A stretch of DNA of 64,000 nucleotides from Rufibacter sp. DG15C (GCF_001577755.1 NZ_CP010776.1:3596001-3660000); one strand, 5' to 3'. Shown: positions 25,533 to 35,547, counted from the stretch's first letter. Numbers and translations are program-made. The notes: generated by a model from the letters alone, not told the origin.

Positions 25533-28500
25533 TTACCCTCTATTATACAACCACGTCCACTCTTTCAACTGATTTTGGGTTTGTTTGTTTATTTGGCCGG
25601 GCATTAACCGCCACCCCCAGTTGCCATGGGCTTGACCAGGCGTGTTCATACGCCCCTGCTCGTCAATGCCTAACACGTCTTGCATGGGGAGGATGGCAGT
25701 TTTGGCCACCGAGGCGTAGGCTAGGCGGGCCATGACCCAGTAAATATCCTCCTCGCTCAGCTCACGCCCCACGTAGTGCTCTATCTGCTGGTGGAATTCG
25801 CTGCCCTCCTGCCGGTACCAGCCCAGCGTGGTGTTGTTGTCATGGGTTCCGGTATAGGCTATAAAATTGCGGGCGTAGTTGTGCGGCATGTAGTCATTCT
25901 GGGGCATGTCTTCTCCCCAGGCAAACTGTAGGATCTTCATACCCGGCAGGTTAAAATCATCCCGCAATTTTAAGACCGAGTCATTGATTTCGCCCAAGTC
26001 TTCTGCGATGAACGGCAGGCTACCCAATTCCTTCTCTACCACCGTGAAGAAGTCAGCGCCCGGTCCTGGTTGCCATACCCCGTTTTTGGCGGTCTGCTCG
26101 CCGGCGGGCACTTCCCAGTAATCTGCAAAGGCCCTGAAATGGTCCAGTCGCACCAAGTCATACAGCTCCATGTTTTTGCGCAGGCGCCCTATCCACCAGT
26201 CGTAGTTCTGTGCCTTGAGCACATCCCATTTAAAGACCGGCATGCCCCACAACTGGCCATCTTCTGAGAAGGAATCTGGAGGTACGCCCGCCACTCCCGT
26301 CATCTGCCCCGCGTCATCCACGGCAAAGATGTCTCGGTTGCTCCACACGTCCACGCTGTCATAACTGATGTAAAACGGCATGTCCCCGAACATCTGGATG
26401 CCGCGGTTGTTGCAGTAGGTGCGCAGGCGCTTCCATTGCTGGTCAAATAAAAACTGCACCCATTTGATTTTAGTCAGAGCCTCTACATGCTGCTGGCTTA
26501 CCGCCTCTAAGGCGGAGGCGTCTCTCTGACGAAAGGGCTCCTCCCACTGGAACCAGGCCTGCCCCTTGTTCTGCTCCTTTAGCAGCACATACAATGAGAA
26601 GTCATGTAGCCAACCGGCCTCAGAGAGGCAGTATTCCGTGAACTGCTGTTGCATTGGGGCATAATCACCTGCGTTAAACTGTTGCCAGGCCTTTTCCAGC
26701 AATTCCTCTTTCACACGCTTGGCCAGCTCATAATCTACGCTGCCGGTTTGGGGCAAATGGTAAGCTGATAACTCATCTTCCTGGAGCAAACATTCTTTGG
26801 CCAATAGTTCCGGAGAGATAAGCAAAGGATTGCCGGCGCGGCTAGAAATGGAACTGTACGGCGAATAGCCCTGGCCCGCCTCTACCGGGTTAAGCGGGAG
26901 TAACTGCCAGTATTTCTGGTTGCTAGCCTGTAGAAAATCCGCGAACCTGCGGGCCTCTGGCCCCAGATCCCCAATCCCGAAAGAGGAAGCCAGCGTTGTG
27001 ATGTGCAGTAGAATGCCCGCGCCGCGCTCATTCTTGGTTTCTAGTTTCAGCAAAGCCAAAGGAAAGATCCTAAAAAGGTCGCTCACCTTTAGCTCATGCG
27101 CATACTGGCCGCTGCCCCGCAACAAGGGGTCCTGCCAATCTTTGGGCGCATCTTTGGGCAGCAGGACTTTGGTGTCTTGCCAGTCAATCTCCTGTAGCGT
27201 TTCTACGCCCTGCTTTTTTGCCAGCGCCGCCAAATGCAAAGGCACCGCTACCACGTACCAGGTACGCAGGTGCTTCCGAGCAAACGCCAGGACGTGATCC
27301 TTATGCTCGCCTTCTACTTCCAGGGGCAGGTAAACGCCTTTGGCAAATAGGTCTGCGTTGTTTTTACGTTCAGTGAAAAGTGATCTGGTGAGCCATAGCT
27401 TGATGTGGGCGTCCGTTCTGTTGGTCCACAGGTCCTCCCAGAGCGCCTCCTGCTTGTTGAGGTCATAACTGTCCAGTTCCTCCAGCCAGGCCTGCCGCTT
27501 TTTATAGTCTACGGGCCGGCGGTTGTCGGGGTCCACCAGGCTAAAGTCCCAGAGTTCGGTGCCCTGGTACACGTCTGGGATGCCCGGCGCGGTGAACTTG
27601 AGCAAAACCTGGCTCAGGGAATTGGCAATGCCGTAGTCCATCGTTTTTAGCCTGAAATCCTGAAAATGGTTCCAAAACGGCCGGCCCTGGTCCAGGAGCT
27701 TAACCGCGAACTCTTTGGTGGCTGCCTCATAAGCTTCGTAGGGCGTGGTCCAGTTGGAATGGGTTTTGGCTTCGCGCAGGGCTTTCTGCAGATACTCCTG
27801 CAGACGTTCAGCGAATCCGTTCTCCTCCTCTCCGGCCATGGGGTAGGCACTGTACAAGGTCTGGTAAATCAGGTATTCATCATTGGCGTCTGGGGCGTTA
27901 TTCTGCTTAAGATCAGCGTTCAATTTGCGCCACTCTTGCACCGCCGAAGCCCATTCTTCGGACAGCTCCGTGAGGACGTTCAGTCGGGCGCGTACGTCTT
28001 CGCCGCGCTTGGTGTCATGGGTGGAGGTGCCATTGAGGGACAGGGGCCAGTGTTTTTGCCGGTTGTCCATGAGTTGGTGGAACTGCTTCGAGCTCATCCC
28101 GAAGGACTCCGGCGCGTCCCCCACCTCGTTGTGGCCAATGAAGCGGTTGTAGGTATACATGATGGTGTCCTCCACGCCTTTGGCCATGAGCGGACCAGTG
28201 AACTGCATCAGGCGCTGGTAAAACCGCTGCGACCGCTCTAAGTAGGTGTCATCTTCGCCTTCAGGCGACGCCCCTAAAAGAGCTCTTTCCAGAATTTCCA
28301 CAGCCCCAGAAAGGTCTGGCTTGCTGTTCCGGATGCCATTGAAAATGACTTGCACCGCCTCCGCCTCGTCCTTTTCTAAGGGCATCTGGTTACCGTAATA
28401 CCGGTACACTGGGCACTGCACCAAAAACTCCCCGATGGCGGCCTTCAGCTCCTCGGGGCTAACCGTGCTGAGCACGTCTTCCTGCACCAGCCGTTGGGAA

Positions 28501-29765
28501 AGAAACAATTGGAACAAGTTCTCCAATTCTCCGCCCATGTGCTCTTGCAAGATGAAGGCTTTTTTCTCATGGATCTGATCATGCACGCGGGCTTCCTCTC
28601 CTACCAGTTCCTGGTACAATTTGTTAAAGGTTTCCTGGCCTGGGCTATAAGTGAAAAGGTTGTTTACATAAGAAAGGAAGTCATACCCGGTGTTCCCTTG
28701 AATGGGCCACTGGTCAGGCATGGTTTCGCCGGGCTCCAGGATTTTCTCCACGGAAATATAGGTCTCGGGGCCAGCCAACTCTCGTAGTTGATTCAGATAG
28801 CCGGTAGGATCATAGAGGCCGTCCACGTGGTCAATCCTGAGTCCTTGGAAAATGCCCTGGTCAAGCAGTTCCTTGATGTACTGGTGGTAAGTGTCAAAGA
28901 CGTGCGGATCTTGGACGTTCAGGCAGATCAATCCGTTCACCGTGAAGAACCTTCTGAAATTGATATGTGCGTCGGTTTCCTGCCAGTGGCACAACTGGTA
29001 CACTTGCTGGCTGGTCAGTTCTTGAATCCACTCCTGATTGGTATTGATCGCTTCCAACTGGCTGACAATTGCCGGGCTGGTCTCCGGGTTCTTCATCAAG
29101 GCGGCTAGCTGCTGCTTAAACTCTTCCCATTTGAGAAACAGCGCTTTGGCATCCTCCTCTTGATGTATTTCTTGCAGCCGGTCTAGCAATTGTTTCACGG
29201 CTTGGTTGGATGCCCCCTGGTCCTTTAGCAAGGCATCGTATGACCGAATGTTCAAAGGGTAGGCGCTGCCATAGTAGTTAAAGACCAAACGCTTCTGGGC
29301 CTCGTCATACCCCACTTTTAATTCACCGTTTTGTATTGCCTCTGCCAAAGGAGCGCCCAGAAAAGGTACCATCACGCGGCCATTGTATAAGGGGCAGGAC
29401 CAGTTGATGTCAAAGAATGCATGGTATTGGCTCATAGGTCCTTTCTCCAGCACATCCATAAGCCAAGGGTTGTTGGGATGGAAGGCCATGTGGTTGGGCA
29501 CTATGTCCTGCAACCAACTGATGCCTTGCTCTTTTAAGCCGTTGGCCAGGGTCCTCAACTCTTCCTCCGTGCCAATCTCTGGGTTGATGTGGTGCGGATT
29601 CACCCCGTCATAGCCGTGCGTGCTGCCAGGCGTGGCCTCAAAGATCGGCGAGGCGTAGATGGTGCTCACGCCTAATTTTTGCAGGTACGATAAGGTTCGC
29701 TCAAAATCCTGGAAGGTAAACTCTTTGTGGAACTGCAGTCTGTAGGTGGCAACGGGATTGTGCAT
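25533..29765 (-). CDS. treY: Fused malto-oligosyltrehalose synthase (TreY) and 4-alpha-glucanotransferase (MalQ)
   Basis: 1410 residues. Residues 1 to about 900 are TreY (GH13), which turns the reducing end of a maltodextrin into a trehalosyl unit: TYRLQFHKEFTFQDFE, DIVPNHMA, nucleophile region LRIDHVDGLYDP, acid region ISVEKILEPGE, GTSTHDTKRGEDVRARL. Residues about 910-1410 are MalQ (GH77), which disproportionates maltodextrins: RGAGILLHITTLASSFGIGD, FGDMPFYISYDSVDVW, LVRLDHFRAFADYWEVP, FIAEDLG, YTGTHDNNTT. No stop or frameshift separates the parts. It is the last gene of glgX-treZ-treY; the fusion supplies glucan remodelling and trehalosyl formation together. Cytoplasmic. Confidence 0.96.
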   Translation of the reverse strand: MHNPVATYRLQFHKEFTFQDFERTLSYLQKLGVSTIYASPIFEATPGSTHGYDGVNPHHINPEIGTEEELRTLANGLKEQGISWLQDIVPNHMAFHPNNPWLMDVLEKGPMSQYHAFFDINWSCPLYNGRVMVPFLGAPLAEAIQNGELKVGYDEAQKRLVFNYYGSAYPLNIRSYDALLKDQGASNQAVKQLLDRLQEIHQEEDAKALFLKWEEFKQQLAALMKNPETSPAIVSQLEAINTNQEWIQELTSQQVYQLCHWQETDAHINFRRFFTVNGLICLNVQDPHVFDTYHQYIKELLDQGIFQGLRIDHVDGLYDPTGYLNQLRELAGPETYISVEKILEPGETMPDQWPIQGNTGYDFLSYVNNLFTYSPGQETFNKLYQELVGEEARVHDQIHEKKAFILQEHMGGELENLFQLFLSQRLVQEDVLSTVSPEELKAAIGEFLVQCPVYRYYGNQMPLEKDEAEAVQVIFNGIRNSKPDLSGAVEILERALLGASPEGEDDTYLERSQRFYQRLMQFTGPLMAKGVEDTIMYTYNRFIGHNEVGDAPESFGMSSKQFHQLMDNRQKHWPLSLNGTSTHDTKRGEDVRARLNVLTELSEEWASAVQEWRKLNADLKQNNAPDANDEYLIYQTLYSAYPMAGEEENGFAERLQEYLQKALREAKTHSNWTTPYEAYEAATKEFAVKLLDQGRPFWNHFQDFRLKTMDYGIANSLSQVLLKFTAPGIPDVYQGTELWDFSLVDPDNRRPVDYKKRQAWLEELDSYDLNKQEALWEDLWTNRTDAHIKLWLTRSLFTERKNNADLFAKGVYLPLEVEGEHKDHVLAFARKHLRTWYVVAVPLHLAALAKKQGVETLQEIDWQDTKVLLPKDAPKDWQDPLLRGSGQYAHELKVSDLFRIFPLALLKLETKNERGAGILLHITTLASSFGIGDLGPEARRFADFLQASNQKYWQLLPLNPVEAGQGYSPYSSISSRAGNPLLISPELLAKECLLQEDELSAYHLPQTGSVDYELAKRVKEELLEKAWQQFNAGDYAPMQQQFTEYCLSEAGWLHDFSLYVLLKEQNKGQAWFQWEEPFRQRDASALEAVSQQHVEALTKIKWVQFLFDQQWKRLRTYCNNRGIQMFGDMPFYISYDSVDVWSNRDIFAVDDAGQMTGVAGVPPDSFSEDGQLWGMPVFKWDVLKAQNYDWWIGRLRKNMELYDLVRLDHFRAFADYWEVPAGEQTAKNGVWQPGPGADFFTVVEKELGSLPFIAEDLGEINDSVLKLRDDFNLPGMKILQFAWGEDMPQNDYMPHNYARNFIAYTGTHDNNTTLGWYRQEGSEFHQQIEHYVGRELSEEDIYWVMARLAYASVAKTAILPMQDVLGIDEQGRMNTPGQAHGNWGWRLMPGQINKQTQNQLKEWTWLYNRG

Positions 29766-29842
29766 GGTACTTGTAATGGTTTGAAATTTAAGGCCCTAAA
29801 GCAGACTCTTAAATAATGGTAAAGCGGTGGTTGGTAAATATT

Positions 29843-29884
29843 TCCGTTTTTGGCCTGATTCTTGGGAATAAGGCCAAAAACGGA
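29843..29884. repeat. 40-nt intergenic palindrome, copy 13
   Basis: Inside the trehalose operon between treZ and treY::malQ. Outer arms CCGTTTTTGGCCT and AGGCCAAAAACGG pair perfectly; centre GATTCTTGGGAATA. It would be transcribed as a hairpin between the two coding regions. Confidence 0.9.
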
Positions 29885-29908
29885 ATAAGCCATAGGTTTA
29901 AATTGCCC

Positions 29909-31753
29909 TTAAGACTGACCCCGAAACACCAGAAGGCTTTCTGGTTGCATCAGTACTTCGGTTCCAGCGTTGGCGGTGGGTGCCGATGGTTGAGGCCCTT
30001 TCCATTCCGGAGCAGCGGAGTCTAGCACCAGGTTCCAGGTTTTAGCATTCAGTGGCAGGGCTACCGTCTGCGGGGCATTGGAGAAATTCATCAGACAGAG
30101 TACCTGTTCCTCGTCATGCCACCTGCGCAACTGCAGGGTTTTGTGCGCATCGTTCTCTACCACTTCCAGGTTTTGGCGGTCCAAGTGTTTCAAGGCGGGC
30201 AGCTCCTTTCTAAGCTTTAGTAGAGTTTGGTAATACCGGAAGAGGGTTTGGTGGGGCTCCAGAGGTAGCAGGTCCCATTGTAGTTTGGATTGAAGGAACG
30301 TTTCCTCGGCCATGGGGTCTGGTGCTTCGCCTTGGGCATGGAACATGCCAAACTCTGCTTTGCGCCCTTGGCGGACGGCTTCGGCCAATTCTGGGTCTGT
30401 GTGGCTGACGAAGTACTGAAACCGGTTTGGCTCTGCGTATTCTTCGCCCATCCACAGCATGGGCAGGAACGGGCTTAAGATCACGGCGCCCGCCGCCAGC
30501 TTTTGCATCTCATAACTGACTAGCTCAGTGAGGCGTTCCCCCAGCATGCGGTTACCTACCTGGTCATGATTCTGGGTGAAAACAATGAACTGCTTTCCTG
30601 GATTTCCCTCGGCCTTGACCCCAAATGATTTTTGACGGTGCGGCGAGAATTGGCCGTCATAGACATAGGCGTCTTTGTAGGCTTTGCCTAGGTCACTAAT
30701 CCCTGTGAAATCAGAATAATACCCGGTCTGATCGCCGGTCATGGTTACCCTAAGGGCATGATGGAATTCATCAACCCATTGCGCGTCCATGCCGTATCCT
30801 TGCTCCTCCAGGGGATTGATGAAACACGTATCATTCAAATCCAGCTCAACTATCATGTAATGCGTGCGGCCGGTGGTTTCCATGAGTTGGTTCACTTGCT
30901 GCTTCATCTCCCTGAGGATGTGCACAGGGCTGAAATCCTTGATGGCATGGACCGCATCCAGACGCACGGCGTCTACATGGAAGTCCCTAAACCACATGAG
31001 TAGGTTTTCACTGAAATAGCGGCGCACCCCGTCACACCAGGCATCGTCAAAATTGATGGCCGGTCCCCAGGGAGTGTTGTACTTGTTGGTGAAATAAGGC
31101 CCATAGGCCCCCAGGTAATTACCTTCGGGCCCTAGGTGGTTGTACACTATGTCCAGAACCACCGCCATTCCTTTCTGGTGACAGGCACTCACCATGCGCT
31201 GCAAGCCTTCTGGCCCGCCATAGGAATCTTGCACGGCAAACGGAAAGACGCCATCATAGCCCCAGTTTCTGTCACCGGGGAATTGCGCCACGGGCATGAT
31301 CTCAATAGCGGTCACTCCCAGTTCCAGCAGATGGTCTAGCTTTTGCTCTATGCCTGCAAAGGTGCCCTCTGGCGTAAACGTACCGGTATGGAGTTCATAC
31401 AGGACAAAGTCCTCCAAAAGCGGGCACTGCCAGTTGTCATCTTCCCAATTAAATGAAGTTTCATCATAGGCTTGCGAAGCGCCGTGCACGCCGTTTGGCT
31501 GGAACAATGAAACCGGGTCTGGGAATTCCTGGTCATCATTAAGCCTGAACTTGTAGGCGTCTCCTGGCGAAACCAAATCTGTGGTCACGGACCAGTACCC
31601 AAACTCCTCCTTTTTTAAGGGCACGCTGGTGTTGCCTTCGTTCAGGATCAGCTCTACTTGCTCAGCCTCAGGGGCCCATACGAGCACCTGGGCCTGGCCG
31701 GTAGGAGAAAAACTCACTCCCAATGATCTTTTTTGAATAAGCGGTTTATACAT
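29909..31753 (-). CDS. treZ: Malto-oligosyltrehalose trehalohydrolase
   Basis: 614-residue GH13 enzyme that releases trehalose from the trehalosyl end made by TreY. An N-terminal CBM48-type domain (GQAQVLVWAPEAEQVEL, about 15-95) precedes the barrel: VVLDIVYNHLGPEGNYL, nucleophile DAVRLDAVHAI, acid residue in MIVELDLND, FTQNHDQVGNR. Its ATG overlaps the end of glgX by 8 nt, indicating translational coupling. A 155-nt gap with one palindrome separates it from treY::malQ. Confidence 0.95.
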   Translation of the reverse strand: MYKPLIQKRSLGVSFSPTGQAQVLVWAPEAEQVELILNEGNTSVPLKKEEFGYWSVTTDLVSPGDAYKFRLNDDQEFPDPVSLFQPNGVHGASQAYDETSFNWEDDNWQCPLLEDFVLYELHTGTFTPEGTFAGIEQKLDHLLELGVTAIEIMPVAQFPGDRNWGYDGVFPFAVQDSYGGPEGLQRMVSACHQKGMAVVLDIVYNHLGPEGNYLGAYGPYFTNKYNTPWGPAINFDDAWCDGVRRYFSENLLMWFRDFHVDAVRLDAVHAIKDFSPVHILREMKQQVNQLMETTGRTHYMIVELDLNDTCFINPLEEQGYGMDAQWVDEFHHALRVTMTGDQTGYYSDFTGISDLGKAYKDAYVYDGQFSPHRQKSFGVKAEGNPGKQFIVFTQNHDQVGNRMLGERLTELVSYEMQKLAAGAVILSPFLPMLWMGEEYAEPNRFQYFVSHTDPELAEAVRQGRKAEFGMFHAQGEAPDPMAEETFLQSKLQWDLLPLEPHQTLFRYYQTLLKLRKELPALKHLDRQNLEVVENDAHKTLQLRRWHDEEQVLCLMNFSNAPQTVALPLNAKTWNLVLDSAAPEWKGPQPSAPTANAGTEVLMQPESLLVFRGQS

Positions 31754-33902
31754 TTTGTTCTGGCTCTACCTCATGGACATGGTTTTTCAAGACCAACACG
31801 GATCGTCCCTCTACATGGAAGGAGTCTCCGGCGCTGTAGATTTCTGGCTGCGCTGGTTCAACCAATCCTCTAAAGGTGTCTACGGCCACCGCCCACAGGC
31901 TGCCATATTTTTCTGGTGGCAAATGAAACACCAGGGAGTCATGGTAAGCGTTGAAAATGACATAGAAGGAATCATCAATCACCACCTCGCCCTTAGGGCC
32001 ACGGGTATGCACGCCTCTTCCGTTTAAATACACGGCCAGTGATTTAGCATGGTCCTGGTCCCAGTGCTCATCGCTCATTTCTGAGGCGTCTGGCAAAAAC
32101 CAGGCAATGTCCTCTACTCCCAAACCTTTAATGGGCCTGCCCTGAAACCAACGCCTTCTCCTAAAGACTGGGTGCTGCCTCCGAAGCTTAATCAGGTTTT
32201 TAGAAAAGTCCAACAAGTCTTTGTCTGCCTTGTCCCAATTAATCCAGGAGATTTCATTGTCCTGGCAATAAGCATTGTTGTTTCCTTGTTGAGTGCGGCT
32301 CAACTCGTCGCCGGCCACCAGCATAGGTACGCCTTGCGAAAGGAAGAGCGTAGTCAGGAAATTGCGTTTCTGGCGGTTGCGCAGGTCAATGATCCATTGG
32401 TCTTCGGTAGGGCCTTCGGCGCCGCAGTTCCAAGAGCGGTTATGGTCTTCCCCATCTTTGCTGTCCTCGCCGTTGGCCTCGTTGTGCTTTTCATTGTAAG
32501 ACACCAAATCATGAAGCGTAAAGCCGTCATGGGCCGTGATGAAGTTAATGCTGGCGGTGGGCCTCCTAAAGTCATCTGAGTACAAGTCTGAAGAACCCGT
32601 GAACCGGTTGGCAAACTCAGCCAGCATGCTCTCCTCCCCTCGCCAGAAATCCCGCATACAATCGCGGTACTTGCCATTCCATTCGGTCCAGCCCGGCGGA
32701 AAGTTACCTACCTGGTAACCGCCCTCTCCAATGTCCCAGGGCTCCGCGATGAGTTTAACCTGGGAAATGATAGGGTCTTGGTGAATGATATCAAAGAAGG
32801 CTGAAAGGCGGTCCACGTCATGCAACTCCCTAGCCAATGCCGCCGCCAAATCAAACCGGAAGCCGTCTACGTGCATCTCCAGAATCCAGTAACGTAGGCT
32901 GTCCATGATTAGGCGTAGGACGCTGGGAAGGTTGGCATTTAGCGTGTTGCCCGTACCCGTATAATCCATGTAGTAGCGCTTGTCCTCCTCCGTGAGTCTA
33001 TAATAAGAAGCATTGTCTACGCCTTTGAACGACAAGGTGGGACCTTTCTCATTGCCTTCACCGGTGTGGTTGTAAACTACGTCCAGAATGACCTCAATGC
33101 CTGCCTGGTGAAGGTTTTTAACCATGGTCTTAAACTCCACCACCTGTTCGCCCAAAACGCCGCTGCTAGAGTACCGCACGTCTGGCGCAAAGAACCCTAT
33201 TGTGTTGTATCCCCAGTAATTGGTGAGGCCTTTCTCCTGCAGGTACCAGTCTGTGACAAAGTGGTGTACCGGCAATAGCTCTATGGCGGTAATACCCAAT
33301 TCTTTGAGGTAATTGATAGTTACGGGGTGGCCAATGGCGGCATAGCTGCCCCTAATATTCTCCGGAATCTCTGGATGCAACTGGGTGAAGCCTTTGACGT
33401 GCGCCTCATAGATGATGGATTTGTAATAGGGAATCTTGGGTGGCTTGTCATTGCCCCAGTCAAAAGCGGAATCTACCACTACTGATTTAGGGATGTACGG
33501 CGCACTGTCCAACTCACTGAAGCTCAAATCTTCCTGCTCACTCCCAAACTGGTAGCCAAACAAGGATTCATGCCAATTGATGGTGCCGGCTATGGCTTTG
33601 GCATAAGGATCTATTAAAACTTTATTGGAGTTAAACCGATGCCCATTCTCAGGCTCATAATGCCCTTGTACCCGAAAGCCATACAACTGACCTGGTTTTA
33701 ATTCAGGGATGTAGATATGCCATACTTGGTGTGAACGCTCACTAATTTTAATCCTTTCTGATTCTGTAGTAGATTCTGGCGAGTCATAAAGGCAAAGTTC
33801 TACGCCCGTGGCATAGTGGGCGAATAGGGCAAAATTAACTCCTTCGCCGTCCCAGGTGGCACCCAACGGGAAGGGCTGGCCTGGATAATGTATAATGCTC
33901 AT
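31746..33902 (-). CDS. glgX: Glycogen debranching enzyme GlgX/TreX (isoamylase type)
   Basis: 718-residue GH13 enzyme cutting alpha-1,6 branches of glycogen to give linear maltodextrins for TreY/TreZ. CBM48 domain at the N-terminus (GATWDGEGVNFALFAHYATG), then the barrel with VILDVVYNHTGEGNEKGP, nucleophile VDGFRFDLAAALARE, acid LIAEPWDIGEGGYQVG, and NFITAHDGFTLHDLVSYN. First gene of the trehalose operon; order glgX-treZ-treY::malQ follows the reaction order glycogen, dextrin, trehalosyl-dextrin, trehalose (glgX first, then TreY before TreZ chemically). Confidence 0.95.
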   Translation of the reverse strand: MSIIHYPGQPFPLGATWDGEGVNFALFAHYATGVELCLYDSPESTTESERIKISERSHQVWHIYIPELKPGQLYGFRVQGHYEPENGHRFNSNKVLIDPYAKAIAGTINWHESLFGYQFGSEQEDLSFSELDSAPYIPKSVVVDSAFDWGNDKPPKIPYYKSIIYEAHVKGFTQLHPEIPENIRGSYAAIGHPVTINYLKELGITAIELLPVHHFVTDWYLQEKGLTNYWGYNTIGFFAPDVRYSSSGVLGEQVVEFKTMVKNLHQAGIEVILDVVYNHTGEGNEKGPTLSFKGVDNASYYRLTEEDKRYYMDYTGTGNTLNANLPSVLRLIMDSLRYWILEMHVDGFRFDLAAALARELHDVDRLSAFFDIIHQDPIISQVKLIAEPWDIGEGGYQVGNFPPGWTEWNGKYRDCMRDFWRGEESMLAEFANRFTGSSDLYSDDFRRPTASINFITAHDGFTLHDLVSYNEKHNEANGEDSKDGEDHNRSWNCGAEGPTEDQWIIDLRNRQKRNFLTTLFLSQGVPMLVAGDELSRTQQGNNNAYCQDNEISWINWDKADKDLLDFSKNLIKLRRQHPVFRRRRWFQGRPIKGLGVEDIAWFLPDASEMSDEHWDQDHAKSLAVYLNGRGVHTRGPKGEVVIDDSFYVIFNAYHDSLVFHLPPEKYGSLWAVAVDTFRGLVEPAQPEIYSAGDSFHVEGRSVLVLKNHVHEVEPEQNV

Positions 33903-34239
33903 AGGTAGTGTCAGTCAGGGAATAGCTACTGCAAATGCAATTAATTCCAAGGCTCTACGCATAAACGCCGTGAAGGGTGCTTCAGGAGAAGGAACTTGTC
34001 ATCCAATGAGAGGTCAAGGCATTGTCATTACAATATTTAACGCTCTTTACTAGTATCCTTTGGTAAAGCACCAAGAGGAAAGGTTTTAATCAAATCCATA
34101 AAAAAGGCGTATAGGCCAATAGCTAGAATAAAATTTTGCCTTTAAAAAGGGAGTAATGCATAACATTTTTCATTTTTAGGCGCTTTTGGCTAACTTCGCC
34201 GGCGAAGGCAACACAAACTCTTAAACTCAAAAAAGTAAT
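33903..34239. other. Divergent regulatory region between glgX and gltA
   Basis: 337 bp, no gene. It must hold the promoters of the trehalose operon (minus) and citrate synthase (plus). A perfect 14-bp palindrome overlaps a probable -7 element on the gltA side; nothing equally clear is seen on the glgX side. Confidence 0.6.
34191..34207 (+). promoter_or_regulatory. Probable -7 element and overlapping 14-bp palindrome upstream of gltA
   Basis: TAACTTCG (34191-34198) is close to TAnnTTTG and about 20 nt downstream of a T run at 34166-34170. CTTCGCCGGCGAAG (34194-34207) is a perfect palindrome overlapping it, placed where a repressor would block initiation. It is 33 nt from the ATG. Confidence 0.45.
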
Positions 34240-35526
34240 ATGTCAGAATTTGCTGAACTTATCTTAGATGGCAAGTCATACAAGTTCCCGGTTGTAGAGG
34301 GAACCGAGAATGAAAAGGCCATTGATATCAATGCTCTGCGCGCGCAAACAGGTTATATCACCCTAGATTCTGGTTACAAGAACACCGGTGCCACAGAAAG
34401 CGCCATCACCTTTCTGGACGGTGAAGAAGGCATTCTACGCTACCGCGGTTATCCAATTGAGCAATTGGCAGAAAAGTCTAGCTTCATTGAAGTAGCCTAC
34501 CTATTGATTTACGGCACGCTTCCTACCCAGACAGAGCTTGAGGATTTCAGCAATCAGATTAAAGTACACACACTGGTAAACGAGGACATGCGCAAAATCT
34601 TGGACGGCTTCCCGTCTACGGCGCACCCTATGGGTATCCTGTCTGCCTTGGTAAGCTCCTTGACAGCATTCTACCCAGAGTCGTTAAACCCTAACCAAAC
34701 CAAAGAGGCCCGTGACCTGGACATTATCCGTTTAATGGCCAAATTGTCTACCATTGCCGCCTGGTCTTATAAAAACTCTGTTGGGCACCCAGTAAACTAT
34801 CCTAAAAACAAGCTGGACTATTGCTCTAACTTCTTGCACATGATGTTCGCGTACCCAACTGAGGAGTATGAACTGAATCCTGTGGTAGTGAGTGCCTTGA
34901 ACAAACTATTGATTTTGCACGCAGACCATGAGCAGAACTGCTCTACCTCTACGGTGCGTCTGGTAGGTTCTGCCAATGCTTCGCTTTACTCTTCTGTGTC
35001 TGCTGGCATCTCGGCCCTTTGGGGACCGTTGCACGGTGGTGCCAACCAAGCCGTTATTGAGATGTTGGAGGCTATCAAAGCCGATGGCGGAGATTCTAAG
35101 AAATTCATTGCCAAAGCCAAGGACAAGGATGATCCTTTCCGTTTGATGGGCTTCGGGCACCGCGTGTACAAGAACTTTGACCCACGCGCGACTATTATCA
35201 AAAAGGCCGCAGATGACGTATTGACCGCTCTTGGCGTGAACGACCCAATCTTGAACATTGCCAAAGAATTGGAAGAAGCTGCCTTGAACGATCCTTACTT
35301 TGTAGAGCGCAAGCTGTACCCGAACGTAGACTTCTACTCTGGTATCATCTACCGCGCCATGGGCATCCCAACGGAGATGTTCACTGTGATGTTCGCCTTA
35401 GGCCGTCTACCAGGTTGGATTGCCCAATGGAAAGAGATGCGTGAGGCCAAAGAGCCAATTGGTCGTCCACGTCAGGTGTACACAGGTGCTACTGAGCGCA
35501 ACTATACTGATATTAACAAACGCTAA
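34240..35526 (+). CDS. gltA: Citrate synthase
   Basis: Condenses oxaloacetate and acetyl-CoA, entry reaction of the TCA cycle. 428 residues, type I hexameric length. Family motifs: EGILRYRGYPIEQLA, the catalytic His in ILHADHEQNCSTSTVR, second His in FGHRVYKNFDPRA, and Asp in NVDFYSGIIY. Start ATG 34240, own promoter region and own terminator; monocistronic. It may be linked in control to the divergent glycogen/trehalose operon but nothing shows this directly. Confidence 0.98.
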   Translation: MSEFAELILDGKSYKFPVVEGTENEKAIDINALRAQTGYITLDSGYKNTGATESAITFLDGEEGILRYRGYPIEQLAEKSSFIEVAYLLIYGTLPTQTELEDFSNQIKVHTLVNEDMRKILDGFPSTAHPMGILSALVSSLTAFYPESLNPNQTKEARDLDIIRLMAKLSTIAAWSYKNSVGHPVNYPKNKLDYCSNFLHMMFAYPTEEYELNPVVVSALNKLLILHADHEQNCSTSTVRLVGSANASLYSSVSAGISALWGPLHGGANQAVIEMLEAIKADGGDSKKFIAKAKDKDDPFRLMGFGHRVYKNFDPRATIIKKAADDVLTALGVNDPILNIAKELEEAALNDPYFVERKLYPNVDFYSGIIYRAMGIPTEMFTVMFALGRLPGWIAQWKEMREAKEPIGRPRQVYTGATERNYTDINKR

Positions 35527-35547
35527 GAATTTAGCAGAACATCATAG

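Noticed and set aside
27666-28241. Long antisense frames inside treY::malQ (up to 191 codons) and inside lepA (up to 208 codons)
   Set aside because: Overlapped by strongly conserved genes; their residue composition is that of reverse-strand shadow frames.
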